From positions 1 to 15,745 of the forward strand of contig JAEZWE010000237.1 in the NCBI GenBank assembly GCA_023420435.1: a stretch of DNA of 15,745 nucleotides, in the 5' to 3' direction. The translations under genes and the position numbers were made by a program. Source of the stretch: Bacteroidota bacterium. Its GTDB lineage: Bacteria; Bacteroidota; Bacteroidia; Flavobacteriales; Weeksellaceae. A model generated the notes under the pieces. That model saw nothing but the letters and a program-made list of their open reading frames with translations, made no database searches and was not told where the DNA came from. Positions 8,111-15,204 of this stretch are shown here, in pieces (position 1 is the stretch's first letter; each line of letters starts with the position of its first letter).

Positions 8111-9464
8111 AATTTTATTGTTTTTTCTGCTTTGCTTTTATACCATTACTTTTGCACAAAGTGACACCTTAACTCGTGCCGAATATATTGATTTGGTTAA
8201 AAAATACCATCCCGTTATCAAACAAACTCAACTTCAGAACAAAATTGCAGAAAATGAAGTCAAGGCTGCAAAAGGGAATTTTGATCCCATTATAGGCGGC
8301 AAATTAGGTGAAAAAGTTTTGGGTGGAAAATCATATTACCAACAAAAATCTGTTGAAATTGCTGTTCCAACTTGGTATGGCGTAACTGTAATAGGGCAAA
8401 TTAATGATTTACAAGGCAATAGATTGCTTAATACAGATACCAAAGGTACGATTCCACAGATTGGGATTGAAGTTCCACTAGGTAAAGGTCTTTTTTTTGA
8501 TGAAAGAAGAGCGCAACTACAGCAAGCCAGAATTTTTGCCCAAATGACAGAAAATGAACAATTTTTAATTATAAATGATTTACTTCTAGACGCCCACCAA
8601 GCGTATATAGACTGGCAAAAAAATTTCAGAATTTTACAAATCAATCAAAATGCTGTTAACTTAAATAGAGAAAGGCTGAAATGGATTGAAAAAACTGTAC
8701 AGTTGGGCGAAAGACCAGCCATCGACATCACCGAAACCAAAACACAGTTGCAGTATTACGAATTAAAAGTTAATGAAGCAAACCTGAACCTACAAAACAG
8801 CCAACTTTTACTTTCGCTTTATTTATGGAATGAAAACTTGCTAAATGTAGCCGTTCCTGAAAACGTATCACCAGAATATCAATTAAAATCCTATAATCTT
8901 CAGGACAATCCAGAACTCGCTACAATAAATCCAGAGCACCCACAAATACAATATTATTCTATAAAAAATGATTTTTTAGAGATAGAAAGACGATTAAAAC
9001 TTCAAAGTTTACTCCCAAAAATCGACTTTAATTACAATTTTTTGCGATATAAAGATTGGCAATTAACTCCACTTTTTCAGAATAATTTTCAGTACGGTTT
9101 AAAAGTTGAGGTTCCCATTTTCATGCGTAGTGCAAGAGCTAATTATGAGAATGCAAAATTGAAAATTTTGCAGAATCAAACCCTGTTACAGCAAAAAACA
9201 CAAGAACTGAATGTAAAACTGAACCAGTATAAAACGCAATACCAATTCAGCAATAACCAAATAAAACTTATAGAGGAAAATTTAAATGATTTAAAAAATT
9301 TATTAAGAGGCGAAGAAATTAGATTTCACAATGGGGAAAGTAGCATGTTCCTTATAAACAGTCGCGAAAACAAATTATTTGAAGCTCAAGAAAAATCCGT
9401 TGAATTGCAAGCAAAACGACTAGAAAATCTTTATAAAATTCTTTGGATTACTGCAGGATTGTAA
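8097..9464 (+). CDS. TolC-family outer membrane efflux channel
   Basis: The 455-residue product has a signal peptide (residues 1-20, cut before Q21 in TFAQSD) and long amphipathic helices in two similar halves (about 30-240 and 255-450), typical of the OEP/TolC family that forms trimeric barrels with a periplasmic helical tunnel. The segments FDPIIGGKLGEK and IDFNYNFLRYKDW are the expected strand-forming parts. Its start codon lies inside the end of the HlyD gene (14-base overlap). With the two preceding genes it completes an inner-to-outer membrane export path. It could also serve other pumps, as TolC does, but the tight linkage suggests a dedicated partner. Confidence 0.92.
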   Translation: MLKNKILLFFLLCFYTITFAQSDTLTRAEYIDLVKKYHPVIKQTQLQNKIAENEVKAAKGNFDPIIGGKLGEKVLGGKSYYQQKSVEIAVPTWYGVTVIGQINDLQGNRLLNTDTKGTIPQIGIEVPLGKGLFFDERRAQLQQARIFAQMTENEQFLIINDLLLDAHQAYIDWQKNFRILQINQNAVNLNRERLKWIEKTVQLGERPAIDITETKTQLQYYELKVNEANLNLQNSQLLLSLYLWNENLLNVAVPENVSPEYQLKSYNLQDNPELATINPEHPQIQYYSIKNDFLEIERRLKLQSLLPKIDFNYNFLRYKDWQLTPLFQNNFQYGLKVEVPIFMRSARANYENAKLKILQNQTLLQQKTQELNVKLNQYKTQYQFSNNQIKLIEENLNDLKNLLRGEEIRFHNGESSMFLINSRENKLFEAQEKSVELQAKRLENLYKILWITAGL

Positions 9465-9489
9465 AAACTTAATTCTTTTAGTATTTTTG
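9459..9489 (+). promoter_or_regulatory. Promoter of trpS
   Basis: TTG (9459-9461), 20 bases, then TATTTTTG (9482-9489) fits the Bacteroidota consensus TTG-N(about 20)-TAnnTTTG exactly. The -33 element lies in the last codons of the TolC-type gene. A start near 9493 leaves a leader of about 35 bases. Confidence 0.6.
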
Positions 9490-9527
9490 CTTTCTAAATC
9501 TCAATTTTTACCCTCAATCATAAAAAC

Positions 9528-10496
9528 ATGTCAAGAATCCTCACCGGAATACAGGCTACAGGAACGCCACATCTCGGTAATCTTTTGGGAGCCATAATTC
9601 CCGCTATAGAATTATCTAAAAATCCTGCAAATGAATCGTTTTTGTTCATTGCCAACATGCATTCTTTAACGCAGATCAAAAATGCGGAAGAATTAAAACT
9701 CAATACCTATCAAATTGCAGCAGCTTGGTTAGCTTGCGGTTTAGATACCGAAAAAACGTATTTCTACAGACAGAGTGATATTCCGGAAGTTTGTGAGCTT
9801 TCATGGTATTTGTCGTGCTTTTTTCCATTTTCGAGATTACAGTTGGCACATTCTTTTAAAGATAAAGCGGATCGTTTGGAAGATGTAAATGCCGGACTTT
9901 TCACGTATCCGGTTTTAATGGCTGCAGATATTTTGCTCTATGATGCAGAAGTGGTTCCTGTAGGAAAAGATCAGTTGCAACATTTGGAAATGGCGAGAGA
10001 TATGGGTGCAAGATTCAACAACCAAATGGGCGAAGTTTTTGTACTTCCGGGAGCCGAATTGCAAAAAGACACGATGTATGTTCCGGGAATTGACGGGCAA
10101 AAAATGTCAAAATCCCGTGGAAATATCATCAATATTTTCTTGCCAGAAAAAGAACTGAAAAAGCAAGTTATGTCCATCGAAACCGATTCCAAATCTTTGG
10201 AAGAACCCAAAGATCCGGAAAGCGATAAAGTTTTTGCCATTTATTCTCTAATTGCTTCTTCTGAACAAACAGAAGATTTACGTCAAAAATATCTCGCAGG
10301 AAATTTTGGTTACGGACACGCAAAAACAGAACTTCTGAATTTAATTCTTGAAAAATATTCAAAAGAAAGAGAGCTTTTCACTTACTACATGCAGAATTTG
10401 GAAGAATTAGACGCAAAATTATTTGAAGGAGCCGAGAAAACTAGAAAAATTGCAGCCGAAACTTTAAGAAGAGTACGGGAAAGTTTGGGAATGTAA
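9528..10496 (+). CDS. trpS: Tryptophanyl-tRNA synthetase
   Basis: A class Ic synthetase that attaches tryptophan to tRNA-Trp in the cytoplasm. The 322-residue length is normal for bacterial TrpRS. Seen: the N-terminal strand RILTGIQATG (3-12); the HIGH counterpart HLGN (15-18) preceded by TP; the KDQLQHLEMARD segment (147-158) of the nucleotide-binding fold; and an intact KMSKS loop (192-196) followed by RGN. The start at ATG 9528 gives the canonical N-terminus. It has its own promoter and is followed by a strong terminator, so it is most likely a single-gene unit rather than part of the upstream export operon. No attenuator or T-box-like leader is visible. Confidence 0.97.
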   Translation: MSRILTGIQATGTPHLGNLLGAIIPAIELSKNPANESFLFIANMHSLTQIKNAEELKLNTYQIAAAWLACGLDTEKTYFYRQSDIPEVCELSWYLSCFFPFSRLQLAHSFKDKADRLEDVNAGLFTYPVLMAADILLYDAEVVPVGKDQLQHLEMARDMGARFNNQMGEVFVLPGAELQKDTMYVPGIDGQKMSKSRGNIINIFLPEKELKKQVMSIETDSKSLEEPKDPESDKVFAIYSLIASSEQTEDLRQKYLAGNFGYGHAKTELLNLILEKYSKERELFTYYMQNLEELDAKLFEGAEKTRKIAAETLRRVRESLGM

Positions 10497-10515
10497 TTCT
10501 TCCTTTACATAAGTA

Positions 10516-10547
10516 AAAAAATCCTTCTTTTTTTAGAAGGATTTTTT
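10516..10547. terminator. Bidirectional terminator between trpS and the HAD gene
   Basis: A perfect 13-bp stem (10516-10528 with 10535-10547) encloses a six-T loop. The core is TCCTTCT/AGAAGGA, flanked by A on one side and T on the other, so both strands read stem followed by T run. It serves trpS on the plus strand and the HAD gene on the minus strand, whose stop codon overlaps its edge. Confidence 0.9.
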
Positions 10548-11235
10548 ATAAATACTGTTTGATATCTGAAAGATTTTTCACCGTTTTTACCTCTGCATCA
10601 AAATCGTCATTAAAGCGATCGAAAAAAATAGCATCCATTCCAAAAGCTAAGCCTCCTTCTACATCCGCAATCCAATCATCTCCAATAATGATTGAGTTTT
10701 CTTTTTTTGCGTCAGCTTTTTTTAAAGCATACTCAAAAATTTCGGGTTGCGGTTTTCTGATATTAATTTCGTCGGCCGAAGTAATCGTCGCAAAATAATT
10801 TTTAATGCCCGAAAGTTCACATTTTCTGTAAGTTACTTCTTCAAAACCATTGGAGAGGATATGCAAACGATATTTTTTCTGTGCCAAATATTCTAAAAGA
10901 TCAAATGCACCTTCTACCAGTTCATTATTTTCTATGATTTGATCCAAAAAATTATTTTCAAATTTTTGTGAAAGTTCTTTATCATCAATTCCGAAAAACA
11001 GAAAACTGTCGTAAAATCGATGATCTCTGATGTATTGTTTGTCTATTTTTCCATCACGTATTCCCGCCCAAAGATTCTCATTGATGGTAAAATATTCTTT
11101 GTGAAACTCTTCAAATCCCAGTTGATATTTTTCCTGAACTTTTTCGCGGGCGAAAATTTCATTAAGAGTTAAATAGGCGTTTTTGCGGTGATCCCAAAGC
11201 GTGTTGTCCAGATCAAAAAAAATGTGCTGTATCAT
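10546..11235 (-). CDS. HAD-superfamily hydrolase, YjjG-like (pyrimidine) nucleotidase
   Basis: From the ATG at 11235 the product has 229 residues. All four HAD motifs are present: DLDNT (8-12) with nucleophile D8 and acid/base D10; LSNG (127-130) with S128; K161 in RKPQPEIF; and GDDWIADVEGG (185-195) with D186 and D187. The helical cap between motifs I and II (about 15-105) and the DNTLWDH start fit the YjjG group, which dephosphorylates pyrimidine nucleoside monophosphates including damaged ones. That substrate is inferred from the family. An upstream in-frame TTG (11244) lies within the promoter and is rejected as start. The gene ends in the terminator shared with trpS and has its own promoter and an unusual palindrome at its start. 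Confidence 0.88.
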   Translation of the reverse strand: MIQHIFFDLDNTLWDHRKNAYLTLNEIFAREKVQEKYQLGFEEFHKEYFTINENLWAGIRDGKIDKQYIRDHRFYDSFLFFGIDDKELSQKFENNFLDQIIENNELVEGAFDLLEYLAQKKYRLHILSNGFEEVTYRKCELSGIKNYFATITSADEINIRKPQPEIFEYALKKADAKKENSIIIGDDWIADVEGGLAFGMDAIFFDRFNDDFDAEVKTVKNLSDIKQYL

Positions 11236-11243
11236 ACAGCACA
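11223..11243. promoter_or_regulatory. 21-bp perfect palindrome over the HAD start codon, candidate operator or hairpin
   Basis: Arms TGTGCTGTAT (11223-11232) and ATACAGCACA (11234-11243) are perfectly complementary around one central base. On the coding (minus) strand the ATG lies at the centre, and the first bases of the site overlap the -7 box. It could be an operator for a dimeric repressor or, if the mRNA begins upstream, an 8-bp RNA hairpin with AUG in its loop. Confidence 0.55.
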
Positions 11244-11249
11244 AAAATA
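11242..11249 (-). promoter_or_regulatory. -7 box of the HAD gene
   Basis: On the minus strand this reads TATTTTTG, a perfect TAnnTTTG match. Transcription would begin near 11238-11235, at or within a few bases of the ATG (11235), so the mRNA may be leaderless. No TTG stands at the usual -33 distance. Confidence 0.5.
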
Positions 11250-11254
11250 AGTTT

Positions 11255-11389
11255 TTAATTTTTTGAAATCAGAAAGTTTCTGTTTTTTCCTTTTACAGTT
11301 TCCAAATTTTTAGAAAAGCGAAGAAGAAAGTCCACCGTTTCTTTTTTGGGTTGCCTCTGTTTTCTTTTTAAAGTGTCAATTTTTTTCAT
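11255..11389 (-). CDS. Small basic protein, 44 residues, function unknown
   Basis: Between the sigma factor and HAD genes a minus-strand frame encodes MKKIDTLKRKQRQPKKETVD and continues to LISKN, with an amphipathic helix-like middle (ETVDFLLRFSKNLETVK, 18-34). About a third of the residues are lysine or arginine. It begins 45 bases after the sigma factor stop; an in-frame ATG at 11410 would add seven residues and reduce the gap to 24 bases. The position suggests co-transcription with the sigma gene. I do not recognise a domain; a nucleic-acid- or polymerase-binding peptide is only a guess. It is credible because it fills the space between two same-strand genes with protein-like composition and a normal start and stop, just before the HAD promoter. 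Confidence 0.6.
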   Translation of the reverse strand: MKKIDTLKRKQRQPKKETVDFLLRFSKNLETVKGKNRNFLISKN

Positions 11390-11434
11390 AGGCGAAAAGT
11401 TTACTGACATAAAAACGAAAACTTTTTATAATTA

Positions 11435-12028
11435 TTATGATCTTGTGAGAATAATGTGATGTTCTTCCATAATTTTTCTTAAATTAATTAAGGCATAACG
11501 AACCCTTCCTAATGTAGTATTAATGCTGGTTTCTGTATGTTCTGCAATCTCTTTAAAACTTAATCCATCGAAAAACCTGAGTTTTATCACCTCTTGCTGA
11601 TTTTCAGGAAGATGAACCAACATTTTCAGCAAATCGTTATTAATTTGTTCTGTAACCAATTGATCTTCTACATTTTCTGAAGGTTCACGGATTAAATCAA
11701 AAATTGAAAATTCTTCATTATCGTAAGAAGATTCTGAAACTTTAATATTTTTTGATTTTAGCCTGAAATGATCAATGATGAGATTGTGTGCTATTCTTTT
11801 CGCCCAAAGAATAAATTTTCCTTCTTCATTGTATCTTTTCTCTTTTAGCGTAACAATAATCTTCATAAAAGTATCCTGAAAAATATCGTTAGCCAAATTA
11901 TCATCCATTACTTTATAAAAAATAAAAGTGAATAGATCTTTCTGATGCCTTTCTATAAGAAGGGATAAAGCCTTTTCGTTTCCGCTTTGGTATTGTGCAA
12001 CCAGTGAACTGTCGGTTTGTGATTTCAT
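11435..12028 (-). CDS. RNA polymerase sigma factor, sigma-70 family, ECF type
   Basis: The 197-residue protein has only sigma regions 2 and 4. Region 2 covers about 20-90 (LIERHQKDLFTFIF..., DIFQDTFMKI, WAKRIAHNLIIDHFR), with core-binding and -10 recognition helices. A variable acidic linker (about 95-125) follows. Region 4 covers about 132-190 (LPENQQEVIKLRFFDGLSF, then EIAEHTETSINTTLGRVRYA) with the helix-turn-helix for the -35 region. No membrane-bound anti-sigma gene lies beside it; the only close partner is the small basic protein gene. Absence of an anti-sigma factor suggests control by expression level or an unlinked partner. The start at ATG 12028 is the first in frame with a complete region 2. 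What it controls is unknown. Confidence 0.92.
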   Translation of the reverse strand: MKSQTDSSLVAQYQSGNEKALSLLIERHQKDLFTFIFYKVMDDNLANDIFQDTFMKIIVTLKEKRYNEEGKFILWAKRIAHNLIIDHFRLKSKNIKVSESSYDNEEFSIFDLIREPSENVEDQLVTEQINNDLLKMLVHLPENQQEVIKLRFFDGLSFKEIAEHTETSINTTLGRVRYALINLRKIMEEHHIILTRS

Positions 12029-12060
12029 AACTTTTCTTCAATAATCTTAAAATGCACCTC

Positions 12061-12073
12061 CCCAAAATTTGGG
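12061..12073. repeat. Short inverted repeat in the sigma factor leader
   Basis: CCCAAA and TTTGGG flank one base, 33 to 45 bases upstream of the sigma factor ATG. On the coding strand it is followed by GGAGGTGC, which resembles a Shine-Dalgarno sequence but lies too far from the ATG to act as one. Bases 12029-12212 hold no further feature; the best -7 match there (TATATTTT) is imperfect. Confidence 0.3.
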
Positions 12074-12212
12074 ACGCTTTCATTTTTAGTAAATTTTTTA
12101 TCAATCGAAGTAAAAGTTTGCTATAGGCTTTTATTTTAAGAGGTTAAAAATATAATTTTTTTTTAATACTTGTTAATTTTTCTTAAATAATTACTGGTTT
12201 TATACTCAATAA

Positions 12213-12701
12213 TCATTTCATAAGATCAGAAATCATGACGGTAGGAATGTTAATGGTGAAATTGACATTCACGCCTTCTAACTTTTTCCCATTGATGCCA
12301 TTTTTATCAATTGGAAATGCATAACCTCCCGTTAAATCTATTAATCCAAACAATGTTACGCCAATTTTCGGTGCAATATATTTGGTGGTAAGTTCTGCGC
12401 CTCCAAGAAAATAATAGGAATGATAGATATCTACATTTCTTTCAAAATTTAACAAAATATCACCTTGTACTTTAGGCAAAATAGCAAATTTTCCGTTTGT
12501 AACTCCCATCATAGCAGATCCTCCCAAGCGATAAATCATGTCATCATTTTCCAAAAAAAGCAATCTTCCTCCTATTTCTCCAAAACTTTGATTTTGATAA
12601 ACATAACCTGCATGAACCATTTTGTGCATAGTAAGTTGTGCTTTTACAAAATTTCCGATAAAAATCAGAAATAAAACCAATACCAGTTTTCTTATTTTCA
12701 T
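12213..12701 (-). CDS. Exported protein of unknown function, possible small outer-membrane beta-barrel
   Basis: I do not recognise this family. The 162 residues begin with a clear signal peptide (MKIRKLVLVLFLIFIG..., cut between A21 and Q22), leaving about 141 mature residues. The mature part is built of short alternating strands separated by glycine or polar turns (AGYVYQNQSFGEIGGRLLF, YFLGGAELTTKYI, GLIDLTGGYAFPI, VNVNFTINIP), with no cysteine and no lipobox. This pattern suits a small outer-membrane or periplasmic beta-barrel. It stands alone, 185 bases from the sigma factor gene and 85 bases from metK, whose terminator separates them. A weak -7-like TAACTTTA (12732 to 12725, minus strand) could be its promoter. 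Confidence 0.75.
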   Translation of the reverse strand: MKIRKLVLVLFLIFIGNFVKAQLTMHKMVHAGYVYQNQSFGEIGGRLLFLENDDMIYRLGGSAMMGVTNGKFAILPKVQGDILLNFERNVDIYHSYYFLGGAELTTKYIAPKIGVTLFGLIDLTGGYAFPIDKNGINGKKLEGVNVNFTINIPTVMISDLMK

Positions 12702-12731
12702 TATTTAAGATTAAAATTAATGACTAAAGTT

Positions 12732-12765
12732 AAAAAAACTGCTTTATCTTTAAGACAAAGCAGTT
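12732..12765 (-). terminator. Rho-independent terminator of metK
   Basis: On the minus strand, AACTGCTTT (12765 to 12757) pairs perfectly with AAAGCAGTT (12745 to 12737) around an 11-base loop and runs into a T tract (12738 to 12732). It starts 21 bases beyond the metK stop and separates metK from the exported-protein gene. Confidence 0.85.
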
Positions 12766-12786
12766 GAATTATTTTTTTTACGGATT

Positions 12787-14067
12787 TTATAGACCAAATT
12801 CTTTCTGTATTTCAATCACTCTATCCAATTTTTCCCAGGTAAAAAACTCGATATTATCTATCGTTAACTCGTTATTTTTTCCCTTATTGAAAGTTTTGCT
12901 GCCTACAAAATGTTCTCTTCCCATGTGTCCGTAAGCTGCGGTTTCCTGGTAAATAGGATTTCTAAGTTTTAAATTTTGTTCGATTGCATAAGGTCTTAAA
13001 TCAAACAATTTTTGAACTCTTTTGGCTAATTCACCATCAGAAATTCCCACCTTGGAAGTTCCGTAAGTATTGATGAAAAGTCCGCAAGGTTCTGCCACAC
13101 CAATTGCGTAAGAAACTTGAACCAAAACTTCATCTGCAACACCTGCAGCAACTAAATTTTTTGCGATATGTCTGGTTGCATAAGCAGCACTTCTGTCCAC
13201 TTTTGAAGGATCTTTTCCGGAAAAAGCGCCTCCACCATGAGCTCCTTTTCCACCATAAGTATCTACAATAATTTTTCTTCCTGTAAGTCCGGTATCACCA
13301 TGTGGACCACCTATCACAAACTTTCCAGTAGGATTGATGTGGAATTTAATTTGATCATTAAAAAGTTCTTTAATTTCCGGTTTTTGAGCGCTTCTCACTT
13401 TCGGAATAAGGATTTCTTTAATGTCTTTTCTAATTTTCTCTAACATGGCCTCATCACTCGCAAATTCATCATGTTGGGTAGAAACCACGATAGAATCTAT
13501 ACGAACCGGTTTATGATCGTCTGAATATTCAATCGTAACCTGAGATTTTGCATCGGGACGTAAATATTGAATGGCTGAATTTTCTCTTCTCAGAACTGAA
13601 AGTTCTTTTAAAATGGAATGCGCCAAATCCAAAGCTAAAGGCATATAATTTTCTGTTTCATTGCTAGCATAACCAAACATCATTCCTTGATCTCCTGCTC
13701 CTTGTGCGTTTGCTTTTGTTTCAAAATCAGCTTCTTCAGTAATTCGGTCAACACCTTGATTAATATCCGGAGATTGTTCGTGAATTGCAGAAATTACCCC
13801 ACAAGAATCTCCATTAAACATATATTCTCCTTTAGTATAACCAATTCCGTTGATAACATCTCTTGCAATACTTTGAACATCAAGGTAAGCTTCGGATTTT
13901 ACTTCTCCCGCTAATACCACTTGTCCTGTTGTTACCAAGGTTTCACAAGCCACTTTTGAAGCTTTATCATAAGCCAAAAAATGATCAATTAATGCATCGG
14001 AAATTTGATCTGCAATTTTATCAGGATGTCCTTCTGAAACAGATTCGGAGGTAAATAAATATGACAT
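12787..14067 (-). CDS. metK: S-adenosylmethionine synthetase (methionine adenosyltransferase)
   Basis: Makes S-adenosylmethionine from methionine and ATP in the cytoplasm, releasing phosphate and pyrophosphate. The 426-residue protein shows all hallmarks: GHPDK (13-17) with the catalytic histidine, the conserved GAGDQG (123-128) near the active-site loop, and the glycine-rich GGGAFSGKDPSKVDRS (278-293) that binds phosphate. The length is slightly above the E. coli enzyme (384), as in other Bacteroidota. It has its own promoter, a leader of about 130 bases that folds like a SAM-II riboswitch, and a terminator, and so appears to be a single-gene unit. Feedback control by its own product through the leader is likely by inference. 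Confidence 0.98.
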   Translation of the reverse strand: MSYLFTSESVSEGHPDKIADQISDALIDHFLAYDKASKVACETLVTTGQVVLAGEVKSEAYLDVQSIARDVINGIGYTKGEYMFNGDSCGVISAIHEQSPDINQGVDRITEEADFETKANAQGAGDQGMMFGYASNETENYMPLALDLAHSILKELSVLRRENSAIQYLRPDAKSQVTIEYSDDHKPVRIDSIVVSTQHDEFASDEAMLEKIRKDIKEILIPKVRSAQKPEIKELFNDQIKFHINPTGKFVIGGPHGDTGLTGRKIIVDTYGGKGAHGGGAFSGKDPSKVDRSAAYATRHIAKNLVAAGVADEVLVQVSYAIGVAEPCGLFINTYGTSKVGISDGELAKRVQKLFDLRPYAIEQNLKLRNPIYQETAAYGHMGREHFVGSKTFNKGKNNELTIDNIEFFTWEKLDRVIEIQKEFGL

Positions 14068-14068
14068 A

Positions 14069-14120
14069 TTTCTTTTGTTTTTTATTAATTAATCAGAAAA
14101 CAAGGAGATTACAAAAGAAA
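14069..14120 (-). promoter_or_regulatory. Stem covering the metK translation start
   Basis: In the metK leader UUUCUUUUGU (14120 to 14111) is perfectly complementary to ACAAAAGAAA (14078 to 14069), which ends one base before the AUG. The 10-bp stem with its 32-base loop would hide the A-rich ribosome entry region. This suggests translational control linked to the upstream aptamer. Confidence 0.5.
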
Positions 14121-14184
14121 CTAAAATAGAAAATTCTGTTTTAGCATTTTTTTAAGAGGTTGCAATCAGCCCAAATTTTTCCTC
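14121..14184 (-). promoter_or_regulatory. SAM-II-class riboswitch candidate (long-loop variant) in the metK leader
   Basis: Read on the minus strand, the layout matches SAM-II: P1 5' strand GAGG (14184-14181), a long loop, CUGAUUGCAA (14169-14160) directly before P1 3' strand CCUC (14159-14156), an A-rich linker, then GCUAAAACAG (14145-14136). The pseudoknot can form as CUG with CAG and GC with GC, with A-U contacts between, as in the SAM-II core where UUGCAA precedes P1' and GCUAAA follows the linker. An alternative hairpin (CUAAAA with UUUUAG, 14144-14121) uses the same tail and would exclude the pseudoknot. Location before metK fits SAM sensing. The assignment comes from motif comparison by eye. 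Confidence 0.65.
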
Positions 14185-14202
14185 GATAATTTAAATTGGG
14201 GG

Positions 14203-14233
14203 CAAATTTACTCACTATTTTTCAAAATTGCAA
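14203..14233 (-). promoter_or_regulatory. Promoter of metK
   Basis: On the minus strand TTG (14233-14231), 20 bases, then TAAATTTG (14210-14203) is a perfect TTG-N20-TAnnTTTG promoter, with the same spacing as that of trpS. Predicted start near 14199, giving a leader of about 132 bases. Confidence 0.7.
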
Positions 14234-14252
14234 AATTTAAAATAATGAAAAA

Positions 14253-15200
14253 TTATTGGGGCTCGACACTCATAAAATCTTTTGGATTATTAGAAAAATT
14301 AAGTTTATTTTCAACAGAAGTTTTAATGGTGTTGATTAATTCATCTATAATTTTTTGTTTGAAAGTGGGCTTATAATAAAGAATACTTATTTCCCTAAAT
14401 GGATAAGGCTTTCGGAAACGGAAAACTTTATTTTTTTGATCTTCAGAAAGCTGATAGGTTGCCAATTCCGGAAAAATGGTGATACCGCCAACTTTATCAA
14501 CCATTTGCACCAATGTATTGATATTAGAAGCTAAAAAATCCAAATTTTTAGGTTTTAAAGTATTTTCTTTAAGATGACAAATATGCTCGAATTGGGTTCG
14601 CAAGCAATTCCCTTCTTCAAGCAGCCATACTTTTTCCACATCAATTTCGTCCGGAACGATATAGGTATCTTTATGATCATGATTGTCTGCTGAATACAGC
14701 ATCAATTCTTCATTAAATAAAAAATCCTGATAAAATTCTGAAGCTGCATCGTAAGGTGTAGCAATAATTCCTGCATCTAATTCACCCGCTTTTAATGCTT
14801 TGATGATGTTATCGGTGGACATTTCTTTTACATTCATCTCTATTTTTGGATTTTTTTGTAAAAAATCGAAAATTTCGGTGGGTAAAATATAAGTCGAAAC
14901 CGTGGGAATAATTCCCAGATTTATTTTTCCTCCTAAAATATTGTTCAATAAATTGGCTTTATTTCTCAGTTCGTTGATGGATTCAATGATGCTTTTGGCG
15001 TGGATAATAATTTCAGCGCCAACATCAGTTGTTCTGATAGGATGCGTGGTTCGGTCAAAAATTTTCACATCCAGTTCATCCTCAAACTTCTGTATCATGG
15101 CACTTAACGTAGGTTGTGTGATAAAGCAAGACTGAGCTGCTTTTCCAAAGTGTTTATATTTATCGACAGCAATAAGATATTCAAGTTGTTGGATATTCAT
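14253..15200 (-). CDS. oxyR: Peroxide-sensing LysR-type regulator OxyR
   Basis: The 315-residue protein has an N-terminal winged helix-turn-helix (1-60; QQLEYLIAV, GKAAQSCFITQPTLSAMI) and the two-lobed LysR effector domain (about 92-300). The redox pair is exact: WLLEEGNCLRTQFEHIC places C199 and C208 in the spacing and numbering of E. coli OxyR, where hydrogen peroxide oxidises them to a disulfide and turns the protein into an activator. It is divergent from a catalase gene, the classical arrangement. A candidate four-tetrad OxyR site lies in the shared intergenic region over its own -7 box, suggesting autorepression with catalase activation. A further cysteine (C25) lies in the DNA-binding domain. 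Confidence 0.95.
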   Translation of the reverse strand: MNIQQLEYLIAVDKYKHFGKAAQSCFITQPTLSAMIQKFEDELDVKIFDRTTHPIRTTDVGAEIIIHAKSIIESINELRNKANLLNNILGGKINLGIIPTVSTYILPTEIFDFLQKNPKIEMNVKEMSTDNIIKALKAGELDAGIIATPYDAASEFYQDFLFNEELMLYSADNHDHKDTYIVPDEIDVEKVWLLEEGNCLRTQFEHICHLKENTLKPKNLDFLASNINTLVQMVDKVGGITIFPELATYQLSEDQKNKVFRFRKPYPFREISILYYKPTFKQKIIDELINTIKTSVENKLNFSNNPKDFMSVEPQ

Positions 15201-15204
15201 TATG

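Noticed and set aside
11236..11244. TTG at 11244 as start of the HAD gene
   Set aside because: The codon lies within the predicted -7 box; the ATG at 11235 immediately precedes the conserved first strand with DLDNT.
12056..12062. GGGGAGG on the minus strand as Shine-Dalgarno of the sigma factor
   Set aside because: It is about 28 bases from the ATG, too far for pairing to set the start, and Bacteroidota rarely rely on such sites.
11913..12104. 63-codon minus-strand frame overlapping the sigma factor start, as a leader peptide
   Set aside because: Most of it lies inside the sigma factor gene in another frame, its composition is not protein-like, and the GGAGG near it does not serve its start.
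13237..14054. Plus-strand frames opposite metK
   Set aside because: They are antisense shadows of a very well conserved gene and show no family features.
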